Below are positions 1-8,265 of a stretch of 64,000 bases of DNA, in pieces. Position 1 is the stretch's first letter. Each line of letters starts with the position of its first letter. The notes under the pieces were generated by a model. It saw nothing but the letters and a program-made list of their open reading frames with translations, made no database searches and was not told the origin of the DNA. Location: NCBI RefSeq assembly GCF_051857475.1, contig NZ_JBPZGZ010000003.1, forward strand, positions 558,001 to 622,000. The letters are read 5' to 3'. Made by a program: the position numbers and the translations under genes. Source of the stretch: Pelomonas sp051857475 (lineage in GTDB: Bacteria > Pseudomonadota > Gammaproteobacteria > Burkholderiales > Burkholderiaceae_C).

Positions 1-382
1 CGGTCGCTTCCAGGGCCGGGGGCGGCGTGTCGTAGCTGCGGCGCCAGATCAGCACCTGCTCGTCGCCGTACTGCTTGGCCATGTCGGCCTTGTTCAGGCC
101 CTGCAGGCCGCCGTAGTGGCGCTCGTTCAGGCGCCAGGCGTGGCGCACCGGCAGCCAGGTGCGGTCCATCTGGTCCAGGGCATGCCACAGCGTCCAGACG
201 GCGCGCTTGAGCACCGACGTGTAGGCGATGTCGAAGTCATAACCCGCTTCCTTCAGCAGGCGGCCGGCGCTCTTGGCCTGCTCGACGCCGGTGGGCGTCA
301 GGTCCACATCGGTCCAGCCGGTGAAGCGGTTTTCCAGATTCCAGGTCGATTCGCCGTGGCGGATGAGGACGAGCTTGTACAT
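1..382 (-). CDS. gpmA: 2,3-bisphosphoglycerate-dependent phosphoglycerate mutase (partial, N-terminal part)
   Basis: Interconverts 3- and 2-phosphoglycerate in glycolysis and gluconeogenesis in the cytosol. Reading the minus strand from the ATG at 382 gives MYKLVLIRHGESTWNLENRF, the catalytic histidine motif (RHGES) of the dPGM family. It is followed by the family segment LNERHYGGLQGLNKAD. About 127 residues are visible and the rest (roughly half of a normal 250-residue enzyme) lies beyond the window edge. It is divergent from the rhodanese gene, with 87 bases between the two starts. Identification is confident; only the C-terminal half is unseen. Confidence 0.95.
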   Translation of the reverse strand, partial: MYKLVLIRHGESTWNLENRFTGWTDVDLTPTGVEQAKSAGRLLKEAGYDFDIAYTSVLKRAVWTLWHALDQMDRTWLPVRHAWRLNERHYGGLQGLNKADMAKQYGDEQVLIWRRSYDTPPPALEAT

Positions 383-469
383 GGGCAGGAACGCACAGGT
401 GGTGGAAGGCGGCGGATTATCGGCTCCGGCGATAATCACCGGCTTCGTTGAATTACACGGGATGCTTGC

Positions 470-880
470 TTGAACTTCCTGATCGAGAACTGGTTTTTGA
501 TCGTCGCCGCGCTGGTGTCCGGCGGCATGCTGCTCTACCCCCTGCTGGTGTCGGGGGCCCAGGGCGGCGGCCTGAGTCCTGCCGAGGCGGTCCAGGTCGT
601 CAACCGGGAGAAGGGCGTGCTGATCGATGTCAGCGAGCCCGAGGAATACGCCAAGGGTCATCCCGTGGGCGCCCGCAACATCCCCTTTGGCCAGATCGAG
701 GGCCACAAGCAACTGCCCTCCAACAAGGCCCTGCCGCTGGTGTTGGTGTGCCCGACGGGCGCGCGCGCCGGCCGCGCCGCAGGCATGCTGCGCAAGCTGG
801 GCTATGACAAGGCCCAGGTGCTGGCAGGTGGCCTCAAGGCCTGGCGGGAGGCCAATTTGCCGGTTGAAAAGACCGCCTAA
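470..880 (+). CDS. Membrane-anchored rhodanese-like protein
   Basis: A 136-residue protein with one N-terminal membrane segment (about residues 6-26) followed by a single rhodanese domain (about 35-130). The domain contains the typical IDVSEPEEYAKGHPVGARNIP segment. The active-site loop reads CPTGARAGRAA, so the catalytic cysteine is present near residue 93, consistent with sulfur transfer or a thiol-redox role at the inner membrane. The only workable start is TTG at 470, because the ATG at 462 runs into a stop after three codons. It lies 12 bases upstream of grxC, and this rhodanese-grxC-secB order is common in Burkholderiales. The substrate is unknown. Confidence 0.85.
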   Translation: MNFLIENWFLIVAALVSGGMLLYPLLVSGAQGGGLSPAEAVQVVNREKGVLIDVSEPEEYAKGHPVGARNIPFGQIEGHKQLPSNKALPLVLVCPTGARAGRAAGMLRKLGYDKAQVLAGGLKAWREANLPVEKTA

Positions 881-892
881 CAGGACTGCGCA

Positions 893-1153
893 ATGGCTCC
901 CGTCAAGATGTACACCACCCTGGTCTGCCCGTTCTGCGTGCGTGCCAAGATGCTGCTCAAGCAGCGTGGCGTCGAACAGATCGACGAGATCCGCGTCGAC
1001 CTGAATCCGGCCGAACGCCAGCACATGATGGCCACGACGGGCCGCCGCACCGTGCCGCAGATCTTCATCGGCGACACCCATGTCGGGGGGTGCGACGACC
1101 TCATCGCCCTCGACCAGAAGGGCGGTTTGCTGCCCCTGCTCCAGGCGGCCTGA
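893..1153 (+). CDS. grxC: Glutaredoxin 3
   Basis: Small cytosolic dithiol glutaredoxin of 86 residues, which uses glutathione to reduce protein disulfides and mixed disulfides. The dithiol active site CPFC is at residues 12-15. The cis-proline segment TVPQIFI and the glutathione-binding GGCDDL motif follow in the usual order. Length matches GrxC of other proteobacteria (82-88 residues). It begins 12 bases after the rhodanese gene and precedes secB, so the two redox genes are probably co-transcribed. A terminator-like hairpin (1239-1270) separates it from secB. Confidence 0.95.
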   Translation: MAPVKMYTTLVCPFCVRAKMLLKQRGVEQIDEIRVDLNPAERQHMMATTGRRTVPQIFIGDTHVGGCDDLIALDQKGGLLPLLQAA

Positions 1154-1238
1154 GCCGCCTTCGGCCGCAACGTCTGATTTCAAGCCCGGGCAAGCCCCGG
1201 GCGCCCTGTCACGGGGCCTCGCCCATAATCCAGCTACC

Positions 1239-1270
1239 GCCCGCAGCATGCCGCCTGCGGGCTTTTGTTT
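1239..1270 (+). terminator. Intrinsic terminator between grxC and secB
   Basis: Perfect 8-bp stem GCCCGCAG/CTGCGGGC with an 8-base loop, followed by TTTTGTTT. It sits 24 bases before the secB ATG. A CATAAT hexamer at 1224-1229 just upstream could be a -10 element. If so, the secB transcript would start with this hairpin. Confidence 0.75.
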
Positions 1271-1293
1271 GACGCTTCGCTAGAAAGAGTTCC

Positions 1294-1767
1294 ATGGCCG
1301 ACGAGATCCAAGCTGCCGCCGAAGGCACCCCCGTGTTCCAGATCCAGCGCATGTATCTGAAGGATCTGTCGCTGGAGCAGCCCAACGCGCCCCACATCCT
1401 GCTGGAACAGCAACAGCCCCAGGTCGACATCAACCTGACGCTGTCGGCCGAGCAGGTCACCGACGGCATCTTCGAGGTCTGCGTGACGGCCACGGTCAAC
1501 ACCAAGGTCGGCGACAAGACGCTGTTCCTGGTGGAGGCCAAGCAGGCCGGCATCTTCGAGATCCGCAATGTGCCCGCCGACCAGGTCGACGGCATCCTGG
1601 GCATCGTCTGCCCGCAGATGGTCTACCCCTATCTGCGCGCCATCGTCTCCGACGTCTGCACCCGCGCCGGCTTCCCGCCCGTGCTGCTGACCGAAGTGAA
1701 CTTCCAGGCCATGTTCGAAGCCCAGCAGGCCCAGCGCGCCGCCCAGGGCGGCCAGGCCGTGAACTGA
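1294..1767 (+). CDS. secB: Protein-export chaperone SecB
   Basis: Cytosolic homotetrameric chaperone that keeps preproteins unfolded and delivers them to SecA for Sec export. The 157-residue product starts MADEIQAAAEGTPVFQIQRMYLKDLSLEQPNAP. The FQIQRMYLKDLSLE strand and the later PYLRAIVSDVCTRAGFPPVLLTEVNF segment are SecB hallmarks. Length is normal (E. coli SecB has 155). It is flanked by terminators on both sides, so it can be its own transcription unit. The many Sec-dependent outer-membrane and periplasmic proteins in this window would be typical clients. Confidence 0.97.
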   Translation: MADEIQAAAEGTPVFQIQRMYLKDLSLEQPNAPHILLEQQQPQVDINLTLSAEQVTDGIFEVCVTATVNTKVGDKTLFLVEAKQAGIFEIRNVPADQVDGILGIVCPQMVYPYLRAIVSDVCTRAGFPPVLLTEVNFQAMFEAQQAQRAAQGGQAVN

Positions 1768-1788
1768 GCGAGCATCGCTCCATGACAG

Positions 1789-1814
1789 CGCCCCGCCCAG
1801 TGCGGGGCGTTTTA
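1789..1814 (+). terminator. Intrinsic terminator after secB
   Basis: Perfect 8-bp stem CGCCCCGC/GCGGGGCG with a 5-base loop (CCAGT), followed by a TTTTA tail. It lies 21 bases downstream of the secB stop and 21 bases before the gpsA start. Confidence 0.85.
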
Positions 1815-1834
1815 CTTGGGGGACACTTCTGCGC

Positions 1835-2842
1835 ATGACGACGATGAAGATCAGCGTGCTGGGCGCCGGCGCCTGGGGCACGGCCCTGGCCATCCAGGCC
1901 GCCGAGGCCGGCCATGAAGTGAGCCTGTGGGGGCGCGACGCCGCGGCGATCGAGCAGATGCGCGCGAGCCGTCGCAATGCGGCCTATCTGCCCGACAGCG
2001 AACTGCCAGCAGCCCTCGGCCTGAGCGCCGACCGCGATGCCTGCATCGCCCACGCCGCCGAAGGCCTGACCATCGTCGCCACACCCATGTCCGGCCTGCG
2101 CGAGACCCTGGCCGCCCTGCCTTCCACTCAGCGCGTGCTGTGGCTGTGCAAGGGTTTCGAGGCCGGCACCGGCCGGCTCGGCCACGAGATCGCGCGCGAA
2201 CTGCAGCCCTGCATGCGCGTGGGCATCCTGTCCGGCCCCAGCTTCGCGCAGGAAGTGGCGGCCGGCCGGCCGACGGCCCTGGTGGCAGCCAGCGAGGACG
2301 CCGACCTGGCCCAGGCGGCCGTGGATGCCTTCCACGGCGAGCGCCTGCGGGTCTACACCTCGAGCGATCCCGTCGGCGTCGAGGTCGGCGGTGCCGTCAA
2401 GAACGTGATGGCCATTGCGGTGGGCATCTGCGACGGCCTGTCGGCCGCCGCGCCCGATGCACCGGGCCTGAACGCGCGTGCCGCCCTGATCACCCGTGGC
2501 CTGGCCGAGATGCTGCGCCTGGGCCTGGCCCTGGGCGCCAAGGCCGAGACCTTCATGGGCCTGTCGGGCCTGGGCGACCTGGTGCTGACGGCGACGGGCG
2601 ACCTGTCGCGCAACCGGCGCGTGGGCCTGATGCTGGCCCAGGGCCTGGCCCTGCCGCAAATCCTGCAGCAGCTGGGCCATGTGGCCGAAGGCGTCTACAG
2701 CGCGCCGACGGTGCTGGCGCGCGCCCGCGCGGCGGGCATCGAGATGCCCATCACCGAGGGCATGGTGGCGCTGCTGGAGGGGCGCTTGCGCGTGGGCGAG
2801 GCGGTCGAACGGTTGATGAGCCGCGACTCTCGCGCAGAGTAG
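1835..2842 (+). CDS. gpsA: Glycerol-3-phosphate dehydrogenase [NAD(P)+]
   Basis: Reduces dihydroxyacetone phosphate to sn-glycerol 3-phosphate, the backbone precursor for phospholipid synthesis, in the cytosol. The 335-residue protein has the dinucleotide-binding motif GAGAWG close to the N-terminus. It also has the catalytic-domain segments EVGGAVKNVMAIAVG (active-site lysine) and GLSGLGDLVLTATGDLSRNR. Length is as expected. The start could be 1835 or the in-frame ATG at 1844 (MKISVLGAGAWG); the second fits most family members better. It converges with trmL, and the two stop codons are adjacent (2842/2843). Confidence 0.96.
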   Translation: MTTMKISVLGAGAWGTALAIQAAEAGHEVSLWGRDAAAIEQMRASRRNAAYLPDSELPAALGLSADRDACIAHAAEGLTIVATPMSGLRETLAALPSTQRVLWLCKGFEAGTGRLGHEIARELQPCMRVGILSGPSFAQEVAAGRPTALVAASEDADLAQAAVDAFHGERLRVYTSSDPVGVEVGGAVKNVMAIAVGICDGLSAAAPDAPGLNARAALITRGLAEMLRLGLALGAKAETFMGLSGLGDLVLTATGDLSRNRRVGLMLAQGLALPQILQQLGHVAEGVYSAPTVLARARAAGIEMPITEGMVALLEGRLRVGEAVERLMSRDSRAE

Positions 2843-3313
2843 TCAGCTTCCGCCGCCGTAGCCGTTCTGACGCCACGCCTCGAAGACGGCCACGGCGACG
2901 CTGTTGCTGAGGTTGAGGCTGCGCTGGCCCTCCCGCATCGGCAGACGCACGCGCTGTGTGGTCGGAAAGCTTTCGCGCAGGTCGGGAGCCAGCCCTGCCG
3001 TCTCGCTGCCGAAAACCAGCCAGTCGCCCGCTTGCCAGCTCACCTCGCCGAAGGGCCGGCTGCCGCGCGTCGTGAAAGCGAACATGCGCGTCGCGTCGGG
3101 CGATTCGGCTGCCAGGAAGGTCGCCCAGTCGGCATGGCGCTGCACGCGGGCGTACTCGTGATAGTCCAGGCCGGCGCGCTGCAGCAGCTTGTCCTCCATC
3201 GAGAAGCCCAGCGGCTCGATCAGGTGCAGGCCGCAGCCGGTGTTGGCAGCGAGCCGGATGACGTTGCCGGTGTTGGGCGGGATCTCCGGCTGGACGAGGA
3301 CGATATGGAACAT
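2843..3313 (-). CDS. trmL: tRNA (cytidine(34)-2'-O)-methyltransferase
   Basis: SPOUT-family enzyme that 2'-O-methylates the wobble base of tRNA-Leu isoacceptors. The 156-residue product has all three SPOUT motifs: PEIPPNTGNVIRLAANTG near the N-terminus, VFGSETAGLAPDL in the middle, and the trefoil-knot segment LPMREGQRSLNLSNSVAVAVFE near the C-terminus. The frame stays open further upstream to 3421, but that extension is arginine-rich and overlaps an intergenic repeat. MFHIVLVQPEIPP at 3313 matches the family start. It converges with gpsA and lies downstream of comF on the same strand. Confidence 0.93.
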   Translation of the reverse strand: MFHIVLVQPEIPPNTGNVIRLAANTGCGLHLIEPLGFSMEDKLLQRAGLDYHEYARVQRHADWATFLAAESPDATRMFAFTTRGSRPFGEVSWQAGDWLVFGSETAGLAPDLRESFPTTQRVRLPMREGQRSLNLSNSVAVAVFEAWRQNGYGGGS

Positions 3314-3339
3314 GGACGCGAGTATCAAGCCCCTCGCCC

Positions 3340-3440
3340 AGCCTCGCTCCGCTGAACGCGGCGTGTCTGGTCGGTCCCCCGAGGGGACGGCGATGCGCGC
3401 GGCATCGAGCCGCGCGCACATCGCCAGCGCGGGCCGGCTA
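3340..3440. repeat. Intergenic palindromic repeat with two hairpins
   Basis: The 177-base gap between comF and trmL carries two perfect hairpins side by side. The first is GTCCCC/GGGGAC at 3374-3388 with a 3-base loop; the second is GCGCGCGGC/GCCGCGCGC at 3395-3417 with a 5-base loop. There is no T-run, so it is not a simple terminator. The layout resembles the short dispersed palindromic elements of Burkholderiales genomes, but no second copy lies in this window to prove repetition. Confidence 0.45.
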
Positions 3441-3490
3441 GGGCGCGGCCCGGCGCTCGGCCCGAATGCCCTCAGTCACGCGATCAGGCG

Positions 3491-4246
3491 TTATTCGTCT
3501 CCAGGTTCCGGGGTGCGCGCGATGACCCAGGCCTGCACGCTCATGACGCCGGCCTGCAGCAGCACGCCGGCCAGCTCGAACAGCGTGGAGCCGCTGGTCA
3601 TCACGTCGTCCAGCAGGGCCACGCTGGTGCCGCGCAGCCGGGCCGCGAGCAGGGGCTCGACGGCGAAGACGCCGCGCACATTGGCGGCCCGGTCCTCGAG
3701 CTTCAGCCCCGCCTGGCGGTCGTTGTGGCGCACCCGCAGCAGCATCTCGGGCTTGCAGCGCAGGCCGCGCCGCCGCGCCAGGGCCTTGGCGAGTTCGTGG
3801 GACTGGTTGTAGCCGCGCTCGCGCAGCCGTTCGATGGACAAGGGCACGGGCAGCAGCCAGTCCGGCGCCTCGACCTCGGCCGCGCTGAGGGCCGTGTTGA
3901 GCCGCTCGAGCAGGCTTTCGCGCAGGTCCAGGGCCTGGTGGTATTTGAAGTGCTGCAGCAGGCCGTCCCAGGGGAAGCGGTAGTCCAGGGCCGCGACGGC
4001 GCGATCCAGCGGCGGCGCGGTTTGCAGGCAGCGGCCACACTGGGGCCTGGGCCTGCCGACGAAGGCGGGTGGCAGCCTGGCCGCACAGGTCCAGCAGCGC
4101 GGCAGCGGGCGGGCGTAGAGGCCCAGGCAGGATTCGCAGATGGTCTGGTGGCTCCAGGCGCGGCAGACCGCGCACTGGCCGGCGCAGCGCATCAGCACCT
4201 TCTCGATCAGTGCGGGCTTGGGGGCCGCCAAAGAGCGCTCTGGCAT
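3491..4246 (-). CDS. comF: ComF family protein (phosphoribosyltransferase fold)
   Basis: A 251-residue ComF/GntX-like protein. The N-terminal third holds zinc-ribbon-like cysteine pairs (CAGQC, CAVC, CESC, CWTC, CGRC). The C-terminal half is a type I phosphoribosyltransferase domain with the PRPP-loop motif VALLDDVMTSGSTL. In naturally transformable bacteria ComF helps move imported single-stranded DNA across the inner membrane; in others its role is unclear. No other competence gene is visible here. The frame is open to 4285 on the minus strand, but that would overlap the divergent methyltransferase. The ATG at 4246 (MPERSLAAPKP) leaves 23 bases between the two starts. Confidence 0.88.
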   Translation of the reverse strand: MPERSLAAPKPALIEKVLMRCAGQCAVCRAWSHQTICESCLGLYARPLPRCWTCAARLPPAFVGRPRPQCGRCLQTAPPLDRAVAALDYRFPWDGLLQHFKYHQALDLRESLLERLNTALSAAEVEAPDWLLPVPLSIERLRERGYNQSHELAKALARRRGLRCKPEMLLRVRHNDRQAGLKLEDRAANVRGVFAVEPLLAARLRGTSVALLDDVMTSGSTLFELAGVLLQAGVMSVQAWVIARTPEPGDE

Positions 4247-4269
4247 CGGCTCAATATACTGACCGCTCC

Positions 4270-5193
4270 ATGAGTGAACCGGCATCGACCCCTAATTCAA
4301 ACAAGGGGCCGCGGCCCCAGGATCTGGACGCCGCCGCCGTGCGTCACCAGTCGCGCCGCCTGGCGTCTGCCGCCCAGCCGCCCTGGCTGCATGAAGAGGT
4401 GGCAGGCCGCATGGCCGAGCGCCTGACCTATATCAAGCTGCAGCCCCGGCGCGTGCTGGACGCGTCGCCCGCTTTGGGTGCCAGCGGCGAGCTGCTGCGC
4501 CGGGCCTACCCCGATGCCGAGATGCTGTGGCATGAGGCCGACGCCGTCCTGGCGGCGCGCACTGCCCTGGCCCGCCAGCGCAACTGGTGGCAAAAGCTGC
4601 GCGGCGCGTCGTCCGGCCAGGTCGACGCCCTGCCGGCGCGGCCCGAAGTCGACCTGCTGTGGTCCAACATGGCTCTGCATGCCTGTGCCGACCTGCCGGG
4701 CGTGCTGGCCGCATGGCAGGCCAGCATCGCGGTCGGGGGTTTCGTCATGTTCTCCTGCCTCGGCCCGGACAGCTTTGTCGAGCTGCGGCCGCTGTACGCC
4801 CGCGCCGGCTGGGGCCGGCCGGCACCGGATTGGTGGGACATGCACGACATCGGCGACCTGGTGCTCAAGGCCGGGTTTGCCGACCCCGTCATGGACCAGC
4901 AGCGACTGCGCCTGACCTGGGCCTCCGCCGAAAGCCTGCTTGCGGATTTGCGCAGCCTGGGTGGCAACCTGGCGCCCAGCCGCTATGCTGGCCTGCGCGG
5001 CCGGGCCTGGAAGGCGGCCCTGCTGGCCCAGCTCGAGACCCTGCGAGATGCCGACGGCAAGCTGGCGCTGACGCTGGAGCTGGTTTTCGGCCATGCTTTC
5101 AAGGCGGCGCCGCGGCTGACAGTGGCGGCCGAGACCCATGTGTCCATCGACGCGATGCGGGCGACGCTGCGCAAGGGACGGGAGTCGGGTTGA
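4270..5193 (+). CDS. BioC-like SAM-dependent methyltransferase
   Basis: A 307-residue class I methyltransferase. The N-terminal glycine-rich SAM motif reads VLDASPALGASGELL (about residues 60-74), so the usual GxGxG is replaced by a looser sequence. Motifs LLWSNMALHACADLPGVLAAW and GGFVMFSCLGPDSFVEL match the BioC family, which methylates malonyl-ACP to start biotin synthesis. Pairing with comF is typical in Burkholderiales, but the bio operon itself is absent, so bioC is only the nearest named relative. Upstream, TATACT at 4255-4260 looks like a -10 box, but it is only 9 bases before the ATG. Confidence 0.75.
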   Translation: MSEPASTPNSNKGPRPQDLDAAAVRHQSRRLASAAQPPWLHEEVAGRMAERLTYIKLQPRRVLDASPALGASGELLRRAYPDAEMLWHEADAVLAARTALARQRNWWQKLRGASSGQVDALPARPEVDLLWSNMALHACADLPGVLAAWQASIAVGGFVMFSCLGPDSFVELRPLYARAGWGRPAPDWWDMHDIGDLVLKAGFADPVMDQQRLRLTWASAESLLADLRSLGGNLAPSRYAGLRGRAWKAALLAQLETLRDADGKLALTLELVFGHAFKAAPRLTVAAETHVSIDAMRATLRKGRESG

Positions 5194-5391
5194 AAAGAGC
5201 CGGAAACAGGGCCGAAACCGGGCCGAAGGGGGTGAATCCCCGGGGGCGGAGCGGTCCGGTCGCTCTCGGAGCCTGGGCTAAAATCCCGCGCCGCATAGGG
5301 GCTTAGGCAAAACCCGGCCCAAACCACGGATCTTGCGATTGACGTCCGGCCAGCGAGGCGGACAGGCAAGCCCCGCTCTTCAAAGAACCAA
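5194..5391 (+). promoter_or_regulatory. Leader region of the cox operon
   Basis: This 198-base gap precedes subunit II. It contains a TAAAAT hexamer at about 5279-5284 that could be a -10 box, without a convincing -35 box at the right distance. It also has a G/C-rich inverted segment near 5229-5242 (GGGGGTGAATCCCC). Transcription of the cox genes most likely starts here, since no other gap this size exists until after subunit III. Confidence 0.35.
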
Positions 5392-6588
5392 GTGACAACC
5401 ATGACGATGATGAACGCACGAGTGCATAGCGCCTCACGCGCTTGGGGCCGTTGGGCCACGGCGGCGATGGCGGCCCTGGCAGCGGCTCCGGCCCTGGCGG
5501 TCAACGACCTGAAGGGCGGGCCCGGCGTCAATCAGCTCAATCTGCACGAGCCGGTCACGCGCATCGCGCATGACCAGATGTGGTTGCACAACTTCGTGAT
5601 GATCGTCTGCCTGGTCATCTTCGTCGCCGTGTTCGGCGTCATGTTCTATTCCATCTTCAAGCACCGCAAGTCCAAGGGCGCGGTATCGGCCAACTTCCAC
5701 GAAAGCGTGGCCGTCGAGATCGCCTGGACCGTGGTGCCCTTCCTGATCGTCATCGGCATGGCTCTGCCGGCCACCAAGGTGGTCGTCGCCATGAAGGACA
5801 CCACCAACGCCGACGTGACCATCAAGGCCACCGGCTACCAGTGGAAGTGGGGCTATGACTACCTGAAGGGCGAAGGCGAGGGCATCGGCTTCCTGGCGAC
5901 CCTGGACACCGCCCAGCGCGAGTCTTCCAACACCGGCCACCCCGAGCCGGTCGACAACTACCTGCTCAAGGTCGACAACCCGCTGGTGGTGCCGGTGGAC
6001 AAGAAGATCCGCATCATCACGACGGCCAACGACGTCATCCACGCCTGGATGATCCCGGCCTTCGGCGTCAAGCAGGATGCCATCCCCGGCTTCGTGCGCG
6101 ACACCTGGTTCAAGGCCGAGAAGATCGGTGACTACTACGGCCAGTGCGCCGAGCTGTGCGGCAAGGAACACGCCTACATGCCCATCCACGTGAAGGTGGT
6201 GTCCGCCGAGGACTACACCAAGTGGGTGGACGGCAAGAAGAAGGAAATCGCCGCCAAGGCCGATGACCCGAACAAGGTCTGGGAACAGGCTGCCCTGATC
6301 GCCCGCGGCGAGAAGGTCTACGCCGCCAACTGCGCGGTCTGCCACAAGGCCGATGGCTCCGGCGCCGGTCCGATCAAGCCGCTGGACAAGTCGCCCGTCG
6401 TGCTGGCCGAAGACAAGCTGCAGCAGATCCAGGTCGTGCTGAACGGCCGCATGGACAAGGGCATGCCGTCGTGGAAGCAGCTGAGCGATACAGAGATCGC
6501 CGCCGTCATCACGTACACCAAGAACAGCTGGTCCAACAAGACGGGTCAGACGGTGCAGCCGGCCGAAGTCCTGGCCGCCCGCAAGTAA
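5392..6588 (+). CDS. coxB: Cytochrome c oxidase subunit II with fused cytochrome c domain
   Basis: Accepts electrons from cytochrome c through the CuA centre and passes them to heme a in subunit I. Domains in order: signal peptide or leader (to about residue 37), two membrane helices (about 60-82 and 107-127), the cupredoxin CuA domain with CAELCGKEHAYMP (two Cys, His and Met ligands), then a C-terminal class I cytochrome c domain. That domain has CAVCH at about 314-318 and an axial Met in GKGMPSW. The extra heme is the caa3-like build seen in many betaproteobacteria. Starts at GTG 5392 or ATG 5401, 5407 or 5410 are all possible; none has a strong ribosome-binding site. Confidence 0.95.
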   Translation: MTTMTMMNARVHSASRAWGRWATAAMAALAAAPALAVNDLKGGPGVNQLNLHEPVTRIAHDQMWLHNFVMIVCLVIFVAVFGVMFYSIFKHRKSKGAVSANFHESVAVEIAWTVVPFLIVIGMALPATKVVVAMKDTTNADVTIKATGYQWKWGYDYLKGEGEGIGFLATLDTAQRESSNTGHPEPVDNYLLKVDNPLVVPVDKKIRIITTANDVIHAWMIPAFGVKQDAIPGFVRDTWFKAEKIGDYYGQCAELCGKEHAYMPIHVKVVSAEDYTKWVDGKKKEIAAKADDPNKVWEQAALIARGEKVYAANCAVCHKADGSGAGPIKPLDKSPVVLAEDKLQQIQVVLNGRMDKGMPSWKQLSDTEIAAVITYTKNSWSNKTGQTVQPAEVLAARK

Positions 6589-6618
6589 TCGCCTGAACAC
6601 CGAATCAGAGGAAATCAC

Positions 6619-8265
6619 ATGAGTGCAGTGCTCCCCCCCCACGGTGTTCACGGCGGCCATGATGGCCACGCCCACGACGACCATCACGATGACCACCATG
6701 CACCCCACGGCTGGCGCCGTTGGGTGTTCGCGACCAATCACAAGGACATCGGCACCCTCTACCTGCTGTTCTCCTTCACGATGCTGATGGTCGGCGGCAT
6801 CCTGGCCCTGTGCATCCGTGCCGAGCTGTTCAAGCCCGGCCTGCAGTTCTTCAACCCCGAACTCTTCAACCAGTTCACGACCATGCACGGTCTGATCATG
6901 GTGTTCGGCGCCATCATGCCGGCCTTCGTGGGCTTCGCGAACTGGATGATCCCGCTGCAGATCGGCGCGGGTGACATGGCCTTCGCGCGCATGAACAACC
7001 TCAGCTTCTGGCTGCTGATTCCGGCGGCCCTGATGCTGGTGGGCAGCTTCTTCATGCCCGGCGGCGCCCCCGCCGCGGGCTGGACGCTGTACGCGCCGCT
7101 GACGCTGCAGATGGGCCCGTCCATGGACGCCGGCATCTTCGCGATGCACATCATGGGCGCCTCGTCCATCATGGGCTCCATCAACATCATCGTGACCATC
7201 CTCAACATGCGCGCCCCCGGCATGACGCTGATGAAGATGCCGATGTTCGCCTGGACCTGGCTGATCACGGCCTATCTGCTGATCGCCGTCATGCCCGTGC
7301 TGGCCGGTGCCATCACGATGACGCTGACCGACCGCCACTTCGGCACCGCCTTCTTCAACCCCGCGGGCGGCGGCGACCCGGTCATGTACCAGCACATCTT
7401 CTGGTTCTTCGGTCACCCCGAGGTCTACATCATGATCTTGCCGGCCTTCGGCATCATCAGCCAGATCGTGCCGGCCTTCGCCCGCAAGCGCCTGTTCGGC
7501 TACGCCTCCATGGTGTACGCGACGGCGTCGATTGCCATCCTGTCCTTCATCGTCTGGGCCCACCACATGTTCGCCACCGGCATGCCGGTGACGGGCCAGC
7601 TGTTCTTCATGTACGCGACCATGCTGATCGCCGTGCCCACGGGCGTGAAGATCTTCAACTGGCTGGCAACGATGTGGCGCGGCTCGATGACCTTCGAGAC
7701 GCCGATGCTATTCGCCGTCGGCTTCATCTTCGTGTTCACGATGGGCGGCTTCACCGGCCTGATCCTGGCTATGGCGCCGGTCGACATCCAGCTGCAGGAC
7801 ACCTACTACGTCGTGGCCCACTTCCACTACGTGCTGGTGGCCGGCTCGCTGTACGCGCTGTTCGCCGGCGTCTACTACTGGGGACCGAAGTGGACCGGTG
7901 TCATGTACTCCGAGACGCGCGGCAAGATCCACTTCTGGGGCTCGTTGATCTTCTTCAACGTGACCTTCTTCCCGATGCACTTCCTGGGTCTGGCCGGCAT
8001 GCCGCGTCGCTATGCCGACTACCCCATGCAGTTCACCGACTTCAACCAGATCGCGTCCATCGGCGCCTTCGGCTTCGGTCTGATGCAGGTCTACTTCTTC
8101 CTGTTCGTCGTCGTTCCGATGATGCGCGGCAAGGGCGAGAAGGCTGCGCAGAAGCCCTGGGAAGCCGCTGAAGGCCTGGAGTGGGAAGTGCCGTCGCCGG
8201 CGCCCTTCCACACCTTCGAAGAACCGCCCAAGCTGAACGCTTCGGCCACCAAGATCGTCGCCTGA
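6619..8265 (+). CDS. coxA: Cytochrome c oxidase subunit I
   Basis: The catalytic subunit, carrying heme a and the heme a3-CuB centre, with 12 expected membrane helices; it reduces O2 to water and pumps protons. The 548-residue product shows the metal-ligand segments FTTMHGLIMVFGA, FWFFGHPEVYIMILPAFGIIS, WAHHMF and VVAHFHYVLVAGSL. The first 30 residues contain ten histidines among aspartates (HGGHDGHAHDDHHDDHH), an unusual cytosolic tail. Its ribosome-binding site AGAGGAAA lies 8 bases before the ATG. Its stop overlaps the next small gene by one base (TGATG). Confidence 0.97.
   Translation: MSAVLPPHGVHGGHDGHAHDDHHDDHHAPHGWRRWVFATNHKDIGTLYLLFSFTMLMVGGILALCIRAELFKPGLQFFNPELFNQFTTMHGLIMVFGAIMPAFVGFANWMIPLQIGAGDMAFARMNNLSFWLLIPAALMLVGSFFMPGGAPAAGWTLYAPLTLQMGPSMDAGIFAMHIMGASSIMGSINIIVTILNMRAPGMTLMKMPMFAWTWLITAYLLIAVMPVLAGAITMTLTDRHFGTAFFNPAGGGDPVMYQHIFWFFGHPEVYIMILPAFGIISQIVPAFARKRLFGYASMVYATASIAILSFIVWAHHMFATGMPVTGQLFFMYATMLIAVPTGVKIFNWLATMWRGSMTFETPMLFAVGFIFVFTMGGFTGLILAMAPVDIQLQDTYYVVAHFHYVLVAGSLYALFAGVYYWGPKWTGVMYSETRGKIHFWGSLIFFNVTFFPMHFLGLAGMPRRYADYPMQFTDFNQIASIGAFGFGLMQVYFFLFVVVPMMRGKGEKAAQKPWEAAEGLEWEVPSPAPFHTFEEPPKLNASATKIVA

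Noticed and set aside
5793..5830. CRISPR-like or tandem repeats in the window
   Set aside because: Scanning by eye found no regularly spaced direct repeats; apparent repeats are codon-biased stretches in genes.
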